Source of the DNA: an uncultured Rhizobiaceae bacterium
GTDB lineage: Bacteria; Pseudomonadota; Alphaproteobacteria; Rhizobiales; Rhizobiaceae
Assembly (NCBI GenBank): GCA_958296345.1
Contig: CATQIJ010000012.1
Span: 119,845-183,844 of the forward strand
Direction: 5' to 3'
DNA: 64,000 bases
The translations under genes and the position numbers were made by a program. The notes beneath the pieces are model-generated. The model ran no database searches and was not told the origin of the DNA. It worked only from the letters and a program-made list of their open reading frames with translations. Below, in pieces: positions 48,191 through 57,964 of this stretch. The stretch's first letter is position 1. Each line of letters starts with the position of its first letter.

Positions 48191-48934
48191 ATGTCTGCTA
48201 AATTATCTGTTAATTTAAATGCTGTTGCATTACTACGAAATCGTCGTGATCTGCCATGGCCTACTGTTGTTGGTTTGGGGCGTATTGCGCTAGAGGCTGG
48301 TGCGCATGGCCTTACAGTGCACCCACGCCCTGATGAGCGCCATACACGGTTTTCTGACTTACCTGAACTGCGGGCATTAATTGATGATGATTTTCCGCAA
48401 GCTGAATTTAATATGGAAGGCTTTCCTGAAGAAGGCTTTTTACAACTTTGTGAACTTAATCAGCCCGAACAGGTAACGCTTGTTCCTGATGATCCTACGC
48501 AAGCTACATCAGATCATGGTTGGGATTTTGAAGGGCAGGGCAATTTCTTGCGTGATTGTGTTCAACGTCTAAAAGGCAATGGGTTTCGCGTCTCTCTGTT
48601 TTGCGACCCTGATGCAAGTGAGCAAGCTATAAATGCTGCTGCCCAAACCGGTGCAGACCGTATTGAACTTTATACAGGTCCTTATGGATCTTGCTATGAT
48701 GCCCCTAAAAAAGAGAAGGCAGCTTTGGATGATATGGCGTGTACAGCTCAATTTGCAGAGCAACTTGGGCTTAAAGTCAATGCGGGGCATGATTTAACTG
48801 TTGCTAATTTGTCTGCGTTATCAAAAGCAATTCCAAATCTGGCTGAGGTCTCGATTGGCCATGGGTTAACAGCTGATTGTTTAGAGTTTGGTATGGCTGG
48901 TTCTGTTAAACGGTTTCTGGATGCTTTGGCTTAA
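48191..48934 (+). CDS. pdxJ: Pyridoxine 5'-phosphate synthase
   Basis: Forms pyridoxine 5'-phosphate from deoxyxylulose 5-phosphate and 3-amino-2-oxopropyl phosphate. It has 247 residues (TIM barrel). Motifs: [28 protein letters not shown] (phosphate-binding and catalytic His), [51 protein letters not shown]. Start ATG 48191 (ATG 48188 also in frame). The dgkA gene overlaps its stop (TAATG). Confidence 0.95.
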   Translation: MSAKLSVNLNAVALLRNRRDLPWPTVVGLGRIALEAGAHGLTVHPRPDERHTRFSDLPELRALIDDDFPQAEFNMEGFPEEGFLQLCELNQPEQVTLVPDDPTQATSDHGWDFEGQGNFLRDCVQRLKGNGFRVSLFCDPDASEQAINAAAQTGADRIELYTGPYGSCYDAPKKEKAALDDMACTAQFAEQLGLKVNAGHDLTVANLSALSKAIPNLAEVSIGHGLTADCLEFGMAGSVKRFLDALA

Positions 48935-49284
48935 TGAATAGATTACTTTCAGCATTCGTGAACTCAATAGCTGCTTTAAAGCACGGCTTTAAAAATGAAG
49001 CTCCGATTAGGCAAGAAATCATACTGCTTTTTATAAGTCTACCAATCGCGCTATTTTTAGCTGAGGATGCTTGGCATTTTCTCTTATTGGTATCAGTAAT
49101 TCTGTTGATTTTGATTGTCGAACTTTTGAATACAGGCATCGAAGCACTTACAGATGAAATTACGCTCGAACATTCAAAGCAAATCAAGATTGCAAAAGAT
49201 TGTGGTTCGGCAGCTGTGCTGGGTTCGACACTTATTGCAGCTAGTGTTTGGTTGTTGACGCTTTGGCAGTATTTTACTTCTTAG
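48934..49284 (+). CDS. dgkA: Diacylglycerol kinase
   Basis: A 116-residue integral membrane kinase that recycles diacylglycerol to phosphatidic acid. Three hydrophobic helices (about 32-48, 50-68 and 93-112) and the family residues in NSIAALKHGFKNEAPIRQEI and IVELLNTGIEALTDEI (metal- and ATP-binding Glu/Asn). It overlaps pdxJ by one base. Its 3' end overlaps that of the convergent CoA-binding gene by 11 bases. Confidence 0.92.
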   Translation: MNRLLSAFVNSIAALKHGFKNEAPIRQEIILLFISLPIALFLAEDAWHFLLLVSVILLILIVELLNTGIEALTDEITLEHSKQIKIAKDCGSAAVLGSTLIAASVWLLTLWQYFTS

Positions 49285-49795
49285 CAATATCATACCGCTG
49301 ATAGCCATCCTGTAGTTTTGTTTTCTTTGACGAAATAACACCTGTAGCAACGCCAGCCCACCCGATCTCTCCACACAATCTTGCATATTCAATTTTAGGG
49401 CAGCGGTTCATCACAACTTGAACGCCTCTATCTTCAGCAAGTTTTGCTGCCTCATCATTGCGTACTTGAAGTTGCATCCAGATTACTTTTGGAAGTGGCT
49501 CTAATTCTAATGCCTCTTCTACGACGCCGAAAGCTGCATCTGAATTGCGAAAAACATCAACCATATGAATCGGTTGCGAGATATTCTTTAAGGATGCGTA
49601 ACACTCAGCACCAGCAATTTTATTACCTGCTTGACCCGGGTTTATTGGAAAAACTTCGTAGTTTTTTGAAATCATATATTGGGTAACAAAGAACGAAGGA
49701 CGTGAAGTGTTCGCGCTCGCGCCTACAATGGCAATAGTTTTTACGCTTTCTAAAATACTTCGAATATATTTGTCTGAGTAATGGTCGTGGTTCAT
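49274..49795 (-). CDS. CoA-binding domain protein (YccU-like)
   Basis: A 173-residue Rossmann-fold protein: TIAIVGASANTSRPSFFVTQYM (nucleotide loop), YEVFPINPGQAG, IHMVDVFRNSD, IWMQLQVRNDEAAKLAEDRGVQVVMNRCPKIEYARL. This is the short CoA-binding family of unknown function. It overlaps the acyl-CoA synthetase by four bases on the same strand (its ATG lies within that gene's end), so the pair is an operon and a CoA-related role is in keeping. Confidence 0.88.
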   Translation of the reverse strand: MNHDHYSDKYIRSILESVKTIAIVGASANTSRPSFFVTQYMISKNYEVFPINPGQAGNKIAGAECYASLKNISQPIHMVDVFRNSDAAFGVVEEALELEPLPKVIWMQLQVRNDEAAKLAEDRGVQVVMNRCPKIEYARLCGEIGWAGVATGVISSKKTKLQDGYQRYDIAKK

Positions 49796-51420
49796 TTAAC
49801 TTCTTTCGCGCGTTCGCGTAGAACAAATTTTTGTATTTTACCAGTTGAGGTTTTTGGCAGGCCTTCGAAGATGAAATTCTTTGGAACTTTGAAGGATGCC
49901 AGATGGGTTTTACACCATGCTTTGAGTTCTTCATCAGAAGGGGCATCTGTGTCTGCATTTAATTCTATAAAGGCACACGGCGTTTCACCCCATTTATCAT
50001 CTGGTTTTGCTACAACGGCTGCTGCAGAAATTGATGGGTGTTTATATAGTGCGTCTTCTACTTCGATTGATGAGATATTTTCACCGCCTGATATGATAAT
50101 ATCTTTGGACCGATCTTTGAGTTGGATATAGCCATCTTCATGCATGACGCCGAGATCGCCCGTATGGAACCATCCGCCCCTAAAAGCTTCATCGCTTGCT
50201 TCTTTGTTTTTCAAATAACCCTTCATGACGACATTGCCTTGCATCATGACTTCGCCAATGGTTTCGCCATCTTTAGGTACGCTTTTCATTGTGTCAGGGT
50301 CTTTGACATCTAGGCCTTCAAGTGCTGAATAACGAACGCCTTGTCTCGCTTTCATCGCTGCTTGGCCTGCGTTATCTAATGTGTCCCAATCGCTATTCCA
50401 GTCATTTACAACCGATGGGCCATAGCTTTCTGTTAATCCATAAAGATGCGTAACGTTAAAACCTGCTTCTTTCATGTTAGCTAAAATAACCTCTGGAGGT
50501 GGAGCAGCGGCTGTAAAAAATTCTACGGTGTGTGGAAGCTCTCGTTTATCATCATCACTTGCCGATAACAGTGTGGACATTACAATAGGCGCTCCGCAAA
50601 GGTGCGTTACTTTGTGATCTGCGATTGCGTCCCACATAGGTTTTTGACGTACAGCGCGAAGACAGACGTGCGTTCCAACGATTGCAGATATGGTCCAAGG
50701 GAAACACCAGCCGTTGCAGTGGAACATTGGGAGTGTCCATAGATAGACTGAATGCTTTGGCATAGAAGCGGTGAGGGCATTACCCTGTGCTAAGAGTGAA
50801 GCACCACGGTGATGGTAGACAACGCCTTTTGGGTTGCCTGTTGTGCCTGATGTGTAATTAAGCGATATTGCATCCCATTCATCATCTGGCATTTTCCAAG
50901 CGAAGTTTTCATCTCCGTCTTGGATGAAAGTTTCGTATTCTTCGCTTCCAAGCAAGTCGCCATCGCCATCATATTCTGGATCGTTATAGTCAATGATGAT
51001 TGGCTTAACTTTAGTAAGTGCTAGCGCTTCTTTTATGGTGGGTGAAAATTCGCGATCAGTAATAAGCAATTTGCATTCTGAGTGGTCTAGCTGAAAGGCG
51101 ATTACTTGAGCGTCGAGCCGTGTATTCATGGAATGGAGTACACCGCCTGTCATGGGCGCACCATAATGACATTCAAGCATTGCAGGGGTATTTGCGAGCA
51201 TAACGGAAACCGTGTCGCCTGTTTCAATACCATGGGTTGCAAGTACGGAAGCCAAGCGCTTTGAGCGTTCGTAAAATTCAGAATAAGTGCGGCGCAGTTT
51301 GCCGTGAATAATTGCAACATGATTAGGAAAAGTATGCGCTGCTCTTTCTAGAAAAAGAAGCGGTGTAAGGGGTTGATAGTTGGCTGGGTTACGATCTAGG
51401 TCTTCTTTAAAAATATTCAT
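49792..51420 (-). CDS. Acyl-CoA synthetase (AMP-forming)
   Basis: An adenylate-forming ligase of 542 residues that activates a carboxylic acid to its CoA thioester. P-loop-like NYTSGTTGNPKGVVYHHRG (about residue 180), adenine-binding YGLTESYG (near 313), hinge region GWFHTGDLGVMHEDGYI and DIIISGGENISS, and the catalytic Lys in KTSTGKIQKF near the C-terminus. The acid is probably a medium or long chain or methylmercaptopropionate; I cannot tell which. It lies downstream of the enoyl-CoA hydratase-like gene (5-base gap). Confidence 0.9.
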   Translation of the reverse strand: MNIFKEDLDRNPANYQPLTPLLFLERAAHTFPNHVAIIHGKLRRTYSEFYERSKRLASVLATHGIETGDTVSVMLANTPAMLECHYGAPMTGGVLHSMNTRLDAQVIAFQLDHSECKLLITDREFSPTIKEALALTKVKPIIIDYNDPEYDGDGDLLGSEEYETFIQDGDENFAWKMPDDEWDAISLNYTSGTTGNPKGVVYHHRGASLLAQGNALTASMPKHSVYLWTLPMFHCNGWCFPWTISAIVGTHVCLRAVRQKPMWDAIADHKVTHLCGAPIVMSTLLSASDDDKRELPHTVEFFTAAAPPPEVILANMKEAGFNVTHLYGLTESYGPSVVNDWNSDWDTLDNAGQAAMKARQGVRYSALEGLDVKDPDTMKSVPKDGETIGEVMMQGNVVMKGYLKNKEASDEAFRGGWFHTGDLGVMHEDGYIQLKDRSKDIIISGGENISSIEVEDALYKHPSISAAAVVAKPDDKWGETPCAFIELNADTDAPSDEELKAWCKTHLASFKVPKNFIFEGLPKTSTGKIQKFVLRERAKEVK

Positions 51421-51425
51421 AGTGT

Positions 51426-52223
51426 TTACTTATCCTGCCATTCTGGGTGGCGCTTTTCCAGGAATGCGCCAATGCCTTCTTCTGCGTCTTGCTTTAACAT
51501 GTTTTCTACCATCACAGTGCTGCAATAGTCATAGGCTTCAGACAGTGGCATTTGTGATTGGTTATAATAGGCCTGTTTGCCAATTTTAATCGTCATGGTG
51601 GATTTTGCAATGATGCGGTCAGTGTACCATTTAACGGTGTTGTCTACTTCTTCTGACGCTACAGCTTTATTGATAAGGCCAATTTCTTCAGCCTTTTGCG
51701 CGGAACAAGGTTCTCCAGTTAGGAGCATTTCTAAGGCATGTTTATTTGATACGTTTCGGGAGAGCGCTACCATTGGTGTTGAGCAAAATAGACCTATGTT
51801 AACGCCTGGTGTGATAAATTTGGAATCGTTGCTGGCAACGGCTAAATCACAGCTTGCCACGAGTTGACATCCTGCGGCAGAAGCAATGCCGCGAATGTTA
51901 GCTATTACAGGCAGGCGATGATTGATAATCTTTTGCATTACTGATGAACAAAGCTGCATTGTCTTTGTAAAGAAAGCTTGTCCACGATCATCTGAATTTC
52001 TTGCAGCGGTTAGTTCTTTTAAATCATGACCAGAAGAAAAGGCAGGGCCGTTTGCGGAAATCACAATGACGCGTGCGTCTTTGTTTTGGTTTGCTTCATC
52101 TAAAGCATTAGATATCCCCTCCAGCATTTCAATAGAGAGTGCATTACGCCTGTTGGGATTGTCTAAAGTGAGGTAAAAAACGTTCTCTTCAATGTTTGAG
52201 CAAATTAGTGCCAATTTAATCAC
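51426..52223 (-). CDS. Enoyl-CoA hydratase/isomerase family protein
   Basis: A 265-residue crotonase-fold protein. N-terminal LTLDNPNRRNALSIEML, oxyanion loop SSGHDLKEL, ANIRGIASAAGCQLVASCDLAVAS, then FITPGVNIGLFCSTPMVALSR. The two catalytic Glu residues of true crotonases appear to be missing: the first motif reads IASAAGC and the second PGVNIGLF. This is the pattern of the ECHDC3-like group, so ordinary hydratase activity is doubtful. First gene of a minus-strand set with the acyl-CoA synthetase and CoA-binding protein; a divergent kinase starts 60 bases away. Confidence 0.88.
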   Translation of the reverse strand: MIKLALICSNIEENVFYLTLDNPNRRNALSIEMLEGISNALDEANQNKDARVIVISANGPAFSSGHDLKELTAARNSDDRGQAFFTKTMQLCSSVMQKIINHRLPVIANIRGIASAAGCQLVASCDLAVASNDSKFITPGVNIGLFCSTPMVALSRNVSNKHALEMLLTGEPCSAQKAEEIGLINKAVASEEVDNTVKWYTDRIIAKSTMTIKIGKQAYYNQSQMPLSEAYDYCSTVMVENMLKQDAEEGIGAFLEKRHPEWQDK

Positions 52224-52283
52224 CTTCTTGATTACTATTCTTCTTGCAGGCTATATTACGCTTCTTGGGAGAGTTACAAAGCC

Positions 52284-54065
52284 ATGCGCTTGTTTTATAC
52301 GATTATATTCACCGCTTTAATAGGCGCTGTGACGATTGCGGCATATAATGTCAGCTATAATCGTTTTGAAAAAACGGCGCTTGATACGTCCTCTGAGCGC
52401 CTCTCACTTTATCAAGAAAGTTTGCGTTCTACGATTAACCGCGTTTCTCATTTGCCGCGTGTCGTTGTTTCTCATCCTTACACCGTTGAGATGCTTCGTG
52501 ATGGTACAAAAGTTGGGGTGCTTAATCAGTATTTAAAAACTGTAAGTGATAAGGCAGATAGTGCTGCACTTTATATTTTGGATGCCGATGCAACAACGGT
52601 TGCTGCCAGCAATCATGATACATCAGAAAGTTTTGTTGGAAATAACTATCGTTTCAGGCGTTATTTTTTGGATGCCGTGAAAAATGGTCAGGCAACATTC
52701 TTTGCAATTGGTGTAACCACGGGGCGGCCTGGATACTTTTTGTCAGAGGCGATTGTCGATCATGGCAAAGTTCTTGGGGTTGCTGTTGTTAAAGTCGAGT
52801 TTAAAGAACTTCTTGAAGCATGGAGTGGTGCTGGTGAGCATGTTCTGATTACGGATCAAGATGATGTGACCGTTTTAGCCAGTGATCCTCGCTATCTATA
52901 TAAACCACTTAAAATCCTGTCGCCTGAACGATTGTTGCAAATGCGGGGAAGTCAAAAATTCACGGGTTATGATTTAGCAAAGCTTGATTTTACCTCTGAT
53001 GATGGTTCGTTTCGTGGGCGTGTTGATGTTGATAATGAAGATTTTTCAATTTCTACTGTTGGAACTTCTGAACTTGGTTGGAAATTGCATTTTTTAACGC
53101 CGCTCGCGCCCGTGCAAAAATCTGCTTATGTTTTTGCTGCATTCGTTCTTTTGTTTTGTGGTCTTCTTGCTTCGCTCCTGTTGTTCATGCGCTCTAGAGA
53201 AAAACAAGGAATTTTAGAAGCAAAAGCAATTGAGGCTGAGAGAATTACTGAGATCAACACTCAATTAGAACTTGAAGTGCAAGTTAGAAAACAAACTGAA
53301 AAGCAACTTAGGGATGCGCAGTCAGAGTTAATACAGTCTAGTAGGTTGGCAGCGCTAGGGAAAATGTCTGCTGCTATCGTGCATGAAGTTAATCAACCTG
53401 TTTCTGCCATTAGGTTATTCACCTCGAGCGGATCGCTACTTGTTAAGGAGCGAAGGTTAAAAGAAGCGGGTGGCGTTTTTGAAGATATCAAAAAGATGAC
53501 GGAGAGCTTAGGTGCAATTACGTCAGACTTGTTGATCTTTTCTAGGAAACCAGTTTCAAAACCTAAGCTTTGCGATTTAAATGAAGCTGTTGAGAATATA
53601 TTACTTCAATTCAAACCTGAGCTTGAGTTGCTCGGTGTTCATTTAGACTTAGAGTTGTCTGACCAGGCTGTCTTAGTTAAGGGGAGTAAAGTTCGTTTTG
53701 AGCAAATTGTTAGTAATCTTCTTAAGAATGCAATTCAGGCTTGTGAACAAATTCAATCATCAAATATTAGACTGAAAACTTGGGTTGAAAAAGAACTATG
53801 CTGCTTGTCCGTTACGGATAACGGGAAGGGGGTTCCTCCTGAAATTATGGGACAACTTTTTGATCCGTTTTTTACCACTAAGAATGTAGGCGAGGGTGTT
53901 GGTCTAGGGTTGGCGCTTTGCTATGCGATTGCTGATGAAGCAAATGGTAAAATAACGTGCGAGAATATTGATGAAGGAGGGGTATGTTTCTGTGTTAAAT
54001 TTCCTTCGCAATCACTTGCAAAAACTACTCTTACAGATACTGTGAAAGAGCTTGTCGATGGGTGA
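52284..54065 (+). CDS. DctB-like sensor histidine kinase
   Basis: A 593-residue membrane kinase. An N-terminal helix (about 5-20), a periplasmic sensor of about 250 residues (dCache type: ALYILDADATTVAASN, GRPGYFLSEAI, AVVKVEF), a second helix near 285-305, a coiled-coil linker, HisKA with His in MSAAIVHEVNQPVSAI, and HATPase (VSNLLKNAIQA, DNGKGVPPEIMGQLFDPFFTT, GVGLGLALCYAI). The sequence HEVNQP is typical of the DctB/NtrB type. It couples to the regulator behind it (8-base overlap) and the TRAP operon 90 bases later, so dicarboxylates or related acids are the likely signals. Confidence 0.93.
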   Translation: MRLFYTIIFTALIGAVTIAAYNVSYNRFEKTALDTSSERLSLYQESLRSTINRVSHLPRVVVSHPYTVEMLRDGTKVGVLNQYLKTVSDKADSAALYILDADATTVAASNHDTSESFVGNNYRFRRYFLDAVKNGQATFFAIGVTTGRPGYFLSEAIVDHGKVLGVAVVKVEFKELLEAWSGAGEHVLITDQDDVTVLASDPRYLYKPLKILSPERLLQMRGSQKFTGYDLAKLDFTSDDGSFRGRVDVDNEDFSISTVGTSELGWKLHFLTPLAPVQKSAYVFAAFVLLFCGLLASLLLFMRSREKQGILEAKAIEAERITEINTQLELEVQVRKQTEKQLRDAQSELIQSSRLAALGKMSAAIVHEVNQPVSAIRLFTSSGSLLVKERRLKEAGGVFEDIKKMTESLGAITSDLLIFSRKPVSKPKLCDLNEAVENILLQFKPELELLGVHLDLELSDQAVLVKGSKVRFEQIVSNLLKNAIQACEQIQSSNIRLKTWVEKELCCLSVTDNGKGVPPEIMGQLFDPFFTTKNVGEGVGLGLALCYAIADEANGKITCENIDEGGVCFCVKFPSQSLAKTTLTDTVKELVDG

Positions 54066-54714
54066 TGCGCAACCAACTATTAATGTATCTGATTGCAAAG
54101 TTTACTTTGTCGATGATGACCGAGGTATGATCCATTCAAGCGTTCAGTGGCTCACGTTATCTGGCCTTAAAGTACAAGCATTTGTTGATCCAAAAGTATT
54201 GCTTCGTAAGATTAAACCTAACAGTACATGCATCGTTGTATCAGATATTAAAATGCCAGATTTAGATGGGATGTCGTTGATGCAGCATCTACACGCTAAG
54301 GACAAAAATTTGCCTGTTATTTTAATAACGGGACATGGTGATATTCCACTTGCGGTAGAGGCTATGAAGAAGGGGGCTTTTGAGTTTTTAACAAAACCCT
54401 TTTCACCTGAAAAGCTTCTTGAAATTATAAAAGCTGCGCAGGCAATACGAATTCAGCAATTAGCATCCTTACAAGGTAGCCTTGATGAACCTAGTATTCA
54501 GGAAGAAACTCAAGACAGTTCTGAAATAAGTAGTATGGGTGAAGCTGGGCCGCTTAATGAATTGGTAGATGATTATGAAAAGACAGTGATCGAATCTGCC
54601 TTAAAAAAACACAGCGGTGATATTGTATTGGTGTTGAATGACTTAAACCTGCCACGCAGAACGCTTAATGCTAAAATGAAAAAGTATGGAATTGCACGAC
54701 GTAACTATCGCTAA
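54058..54714 (+). CDS. REC-Fis response regulator without AAA+ domain
   Basis: About 218 residues. The receiver has acidic VYFVDDDRGM, the phosphorylated Asp in VVSDIKMPDLDG, Thr in ILITGHGD and Lys in FLTKPFSP. A Glu/Ser-rich linker (about 140-170) is followed by a Fis-type HTH (VDDYEKTVIESALKKHSGDI, then PRRTLNAKMKKYGI). Dct-type regulators usually carry a sigma-54 AAA+ ATPase between these, which is absent. Start ATG 54058 overlaps the kinase; the longer TTG frame at 54052 is less likely. By position it controls the dctPQM transporter. Confidence 0.9.
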   Translation: MGDAQPTINVSDCKVYFVDDDRGMIHSSVQWLTLSGLKVQAFVDPKVLLRKIKPNSTCIVVSDIKMPDLDGMSLMQHLHAKDKNLPVILITGHGDIPLAVEAMKKGAFEFLTKPFSPEKLLEIIKAAQAIRIQQLASLQGSLDEPSIQEETQDSSEISSMGEAGPLNELVDDYEKTVIESALKKHSGDIVLVLNDLNLPRRTLNAKMKKYGIARRNYR

Positions 54715-54800
54715 TGCAGTTTAAAATTTGGCAGTTTTTTGCCTATTTGATTTCATAAAATATCCTGTTACGTTTACTTATCTTTTCTGGAGGAGAAAAC

Positions 54801-55814
54801 ATGTTTAAGAAATTTACAAAAGTAGCACTGCTTTCTACAGCAGCATTTTCGGTAATGGGTCTAGAGGCATATGCAGCTTCAACGACTTGGAATGTATCTG
54901 TTTGGGGTAAACGTCGTGCCTTTACTGAGCACGTTGAAAAACTAGCGGAACTTGTATCTGCAAAAACAAATGGCGATTTCAAAATTAACATTTCATATGG
55001 TGGTCTTTCAAAGAATAAAGAAAACCTTGATGGTATTTCTATTGGCGCTTTTGAAATGGCCCAATTTTGTGCTGGTTATCACCGTGACAAGAACCCAACG
55101 ATCACTGTTCTTGAATTACCATTCCTAGGTGTCACAACCTTGGAAGAAGAAGTAAAAGTTGCAACTGCGGTTTATAACCACCCAGCTGCTCAAAAAGACT
55201 TGGCACGTTGGAATGCAAAACTCTTCATGACATCACCAATGCCTCAGTACAATGTTGCGGGCGTAGGCGATGCACCAAGCACACTGGCTGATTTTGACGG
55301 TATGCGTATTCGTGCAACAGGTGGTCTTGGTAATGCGTTTAAGACTGTGGGTGCAACGCCTACTTCTGTAACGGCTACTGAAGCTTATACAGCACTTGAG
55401 TCTGGTGTTGTTGATTCCGTTGCATTTGCTCAGCACGCTCACTTGGCTTTCCGTACTATTGATGTAGCTAAGTGGTGGACTGCAAACTTGAATCCAGGCA
55501 CAGTTAACTGCCCAGTGGTTGTAAATACTGATGCTTATAATGGTTTGTCAGACGAACACCGTGCAGCATTGGATGGTTCTAAAGATGAAGCAATTGCGCA
55601 TTATCTTGCTAACTATGCAGACCTAATCACCAAGTGGGAAGGTATCTTAGCTGAGAAGGGCGTTGAGAAAATTGAATTCTCTGACGCAGAACTTGCAGCC
55701 TTTAAAGCAAAAGCTGCGACGCCTGTTCGTGAAGCTTGGCTTGCTAAAATGAAAGAGTCTGGTGTTCCAGGCGAAGAGCTATATCAACTCGTTGTCGACA
55801 CACTCGGCAAGTAA
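54801..55814 (+). CDS. TRAP transporter substrate-binding protein
   Basis: Periplasmic DctP-type solute receptor, 337 residues. A signal peptide (about residues 1-25) is followed by the family pattern: SVWGKRRAFTEHVEKLAELV, ELPFLGVTTLEEEV, MRIRATGG and EAYTALESGVVDSVAFAQ (TAYTAL-type and VDG-type loops). The ligand is unknown; TRAP receptors bind many acids. RBS CTGGAGGAG. Terminator-like hairpin 55821-55852 lies between it and dctQ, which lets the receptor be made in excess over the membrane parts. Confidence 0.92.
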   Translation: MFKKFTKVALLSTAAFSVMGLEAYAASTTWNVSVWGKRRAFTEHVEKLAELVSAKTNGDFKINISYGGLSKNKENLDGISIGAFEMAQFCAGYHRDKNPTITVLELPFLGVTTLEEEVKVATAVYNHPAAQKDLARWNAKLFMTSPMPQYNVAGVGDAPSTLADFDGMRIRATGGLGNAFKTVGATPTSVTATEAYTALESGVVDSVAFAQHAHLAFRTIDVAKWWTANLNPGTVNCPVVVNTDAYNGLSDEHRAALDGSKDEAIAHYLANYADLITKWEGILAEKGVEKIEFSDAELAAFKAKAATPVREAWLAKMKESGVPGEELYQLVVDTLGK

Positions 55815-55820
55815 CTTTCA

Positions 55821-55855
55821 AAGCCCTGTTCCTTAAAAAGAATAGGGCTTTTTAC
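55821..55855 (+). terminator. Intercistronic terminator between dctP and dctQ
   Basis: AAGCCCT (55821-55827) pairs with AGGGCTT (55844-55850), with a further partial inner pairing, then TTTTT. It lies between two genes of one operon and should cause partial termination. Confidence 0.75.
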
Positions 55856-55887
55856 TTTCACTCTTAAAATTTCCAAGGCAATTTATA

Positions 55888-56535
55888 ATGGCTGGTACAT
55901 CATCCGTTTTAGTCGACGATTCCACATACAGTAAGTTGGAGCGAAAGCTTTATTCGCTGGAAGGCGTTATGTGCTTACTCAGTGGCGTCGCAATTTTTTC
56001 ATTAATGGTTTTGGCTGTGATTTCAGTGGGTGGCAGAAACGCGATTGGGCAACCGCTACCTGGCTACGTAGATTTCATTGAACAAGTATTACCGATGATT
56101 GCATTTTTAGGGATCGCTTATACTCAGCGTGAAGGCGGCCATATCCGCATGGATATTTTGGTTGGCAAGTTAAAAGGCCGAGCGCTTTGGCTTGCAGAAA
56201 TTATTATTGTTTTTTTTATGATTGTTTTGATGGTCTTACTTGTGTGGGGTTCTTTCGAACATTTTCTTCGAGCCATTAATTTTGATGCGCCTTTATGGAG
56301 TAATGATAGCTCTGTTGATTTAAATATTCCGCTTTGGCCTGCAAAGCTTTTGGTGCCTATTTCATTTGGCGTTTTAACACTTAGGTTATGCTTGCAATTT
56401 TACGGTTACGTAATGGCTTTTGTTCGTAATGAAACTCTTCCAGTTGGTTTGCCTCTCATAAAAGATGCTGCTGCACAGGCCGCCGAAGAAGCTATGTCAG
56501 TTTCTGGTGGTGCAGTTGATAAGGAGCAAAACTGA
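55888..56535 (+). CDS. TRAP transporter small permease subunit
   Basis: DctQ-type membrane protein of 215 residues. Four helices: ALMVLAVISVGGRN (first), FIEQVLPMIAFLGIAYTQ, ALWLAEIIIVFFMIVLMVLLVWG and ISFGVLTLRLCLQFYGYVMAF. GGHIRMDILV is a common DctQ loop. Ends in the ATG of the large subunit (TGATG), so they are translationally coupled. Substrate specificity rests with the dctP receptor. Confidence 0.9.
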   Translation: MAGTSSVLVDDSTYSKLERKLYSLEGVMCLLSGVAIFSLMVLAVISVGGRNAIGQPLPGYVDFIEQVLPMIAFLGIAYTQREGGHIRMDILVGKLKGRALWLAEIIIVFFMIVLMVLLVWGSFEHFLRAINFDAPLWSNDSSVDLNIPLWPAKLLVPISFGVLTLRLCLQFYGYVMAFVRNETLPVGLPLIKDAAAQAAEEAMSVSGGAVDKEQN

Positions 56536-57945
56536 TGGAACCAATTGAAATTGGTATTGCTGTTTCATGCATCTTGTTGGTTATGGTTGTGCTCGGAATG
56601 CGCGTTGCTTTTGCTGCGGGGCTTTCAGGGCTAATTGGGACTTATTTGGATTTTTTGGGCGAAGAAGGGCTATGATCCTGAAGCATTTTTTTGGGCTTTG
56701 ACGGTTGCTACGAAAACCGCTGGGCAAGTACCTCACTCGAAGATTACAACGAATGCACTTTCGCTTATTCCGACATTTATTTTAATCGGTTATCTTGCCT
56801 ATCATGCGGGACTAACCAAGGCGCTCTTTGAAGCTGCTAAGCGATGGGTTGGTTGGTTGCCAGGCGGTCTTGCAGTTGCGACTGTATTTGCGACTGCAGG
56901 CTTTGCTGCTGTATCGGGAGCCTCTGTGGCAACATCAGCAGTGTTTGCGCGTATCGCAATTCCTGAGATGTTAAAGGTTGGGTATGACAAACGTTTTGCA
57001 GCCGGTGTTGTGGCTGCTGGTGGTACACTTGCTTCTCTAATTCCACCTTCTGCGATTTTAGTTATTTACGCCATTATCGTTGAGCAAGATGTGGGACGCT
57101 TACTGCTTGCTGGTTTCTTGCCGGGTGCATTTTCTGCCATCATTTATGCAGGATTGATTGTTTGCATGGCGCTAGTGATCAAAGACTTTGGCCCGCCAGT
57201 GGGGGATATAGCTGGAAAGAACGTCTTGTATCTCTTCCGCCGACCTTGCCGATTGTTTTTGTCGTCGTGATTATCATCTCGTTTATTTATAATCCGTTTG
57301 GCGGCGATAGCTGGGGTACGCCGACAGAAGGTGGTGCGCTGGGTGCTTTTGTTGTTTTCTGTATTGCTATGATGAAGGGAATGCGTTGGGGACAACTGAA
57401 AGAAGCTTTGCTTGAAAGTGCTAAGCTTTCTGTGATGATTCTTACTATTATTTGGGGCGTTTTAATTTATGTTCGCTTCCTAGGTTTTGCTGACTTGCCA
57501 TCCGCTTTTGCAGATTGGATTACCTCTCTTGAGTATAGCCCTATGCTAATTTTGATTTGTATTCTTTTGGTTTATGCTGTGCTTGGAATGTTTATGGATG
57601 CGATTGGAATGTTGCTTTTAACACTGCCAGTTGTTTACCCAGCGGTGCTAGCTTTAAATGGCGGCGAAGGGGTGTCTGTTGCTGATAGCACATTTGGTTT
57701 ATCAGGTGCTGAGTGCGCGATCTGGTTTGGTATTTTGGTGGTGAAAATGGCGGAACTCTGTCTTATTACACCACCGATTGGGCTCAACTGTTTTTGTGGT
57801 TGCAGGTGTGCGTGATGATATTAGTGTGCAAGACGTCTTTACTGGGGCTTCGCCGTTCTTTGTAGCGGATGCGCTTACGATTGCAGGTTTGGTCGCTTTC
57901 CCAGGAATCGTCCTTTATTTACCAAGGCTGCTCCTTGGTGGCTAA
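56535..57945 (+). pseudogene. TRAP transporter large permease subunit, three frameshifts
   Basis: A DctM protein of about 469 residues if three indels are corrected. N-terminal MEPIEIGIAVSCILLVMVVLGMRVA is in frame from 56535. One extra G at 56637-56639 then shifts the frame; restoring it gives IGLIWIFWAKKGYDPEAFF. One missing A at 57216-57218 shifts it again (GKERLVSLPPTLPIVF). An extra T at 57791-57795 gives the third, after which the C-terminus AGVRDDISVQDVFTGASPFF is recovered. All three lie in homopolymer runs. The helices and the P-x-S-G-x-x-type SGASVATSAVF motif are normal. Most likely intact in the organism. Confidence 0.85.
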
Positions 57946-57964
57946 ATAAAAGCTTTTAAGCGCA

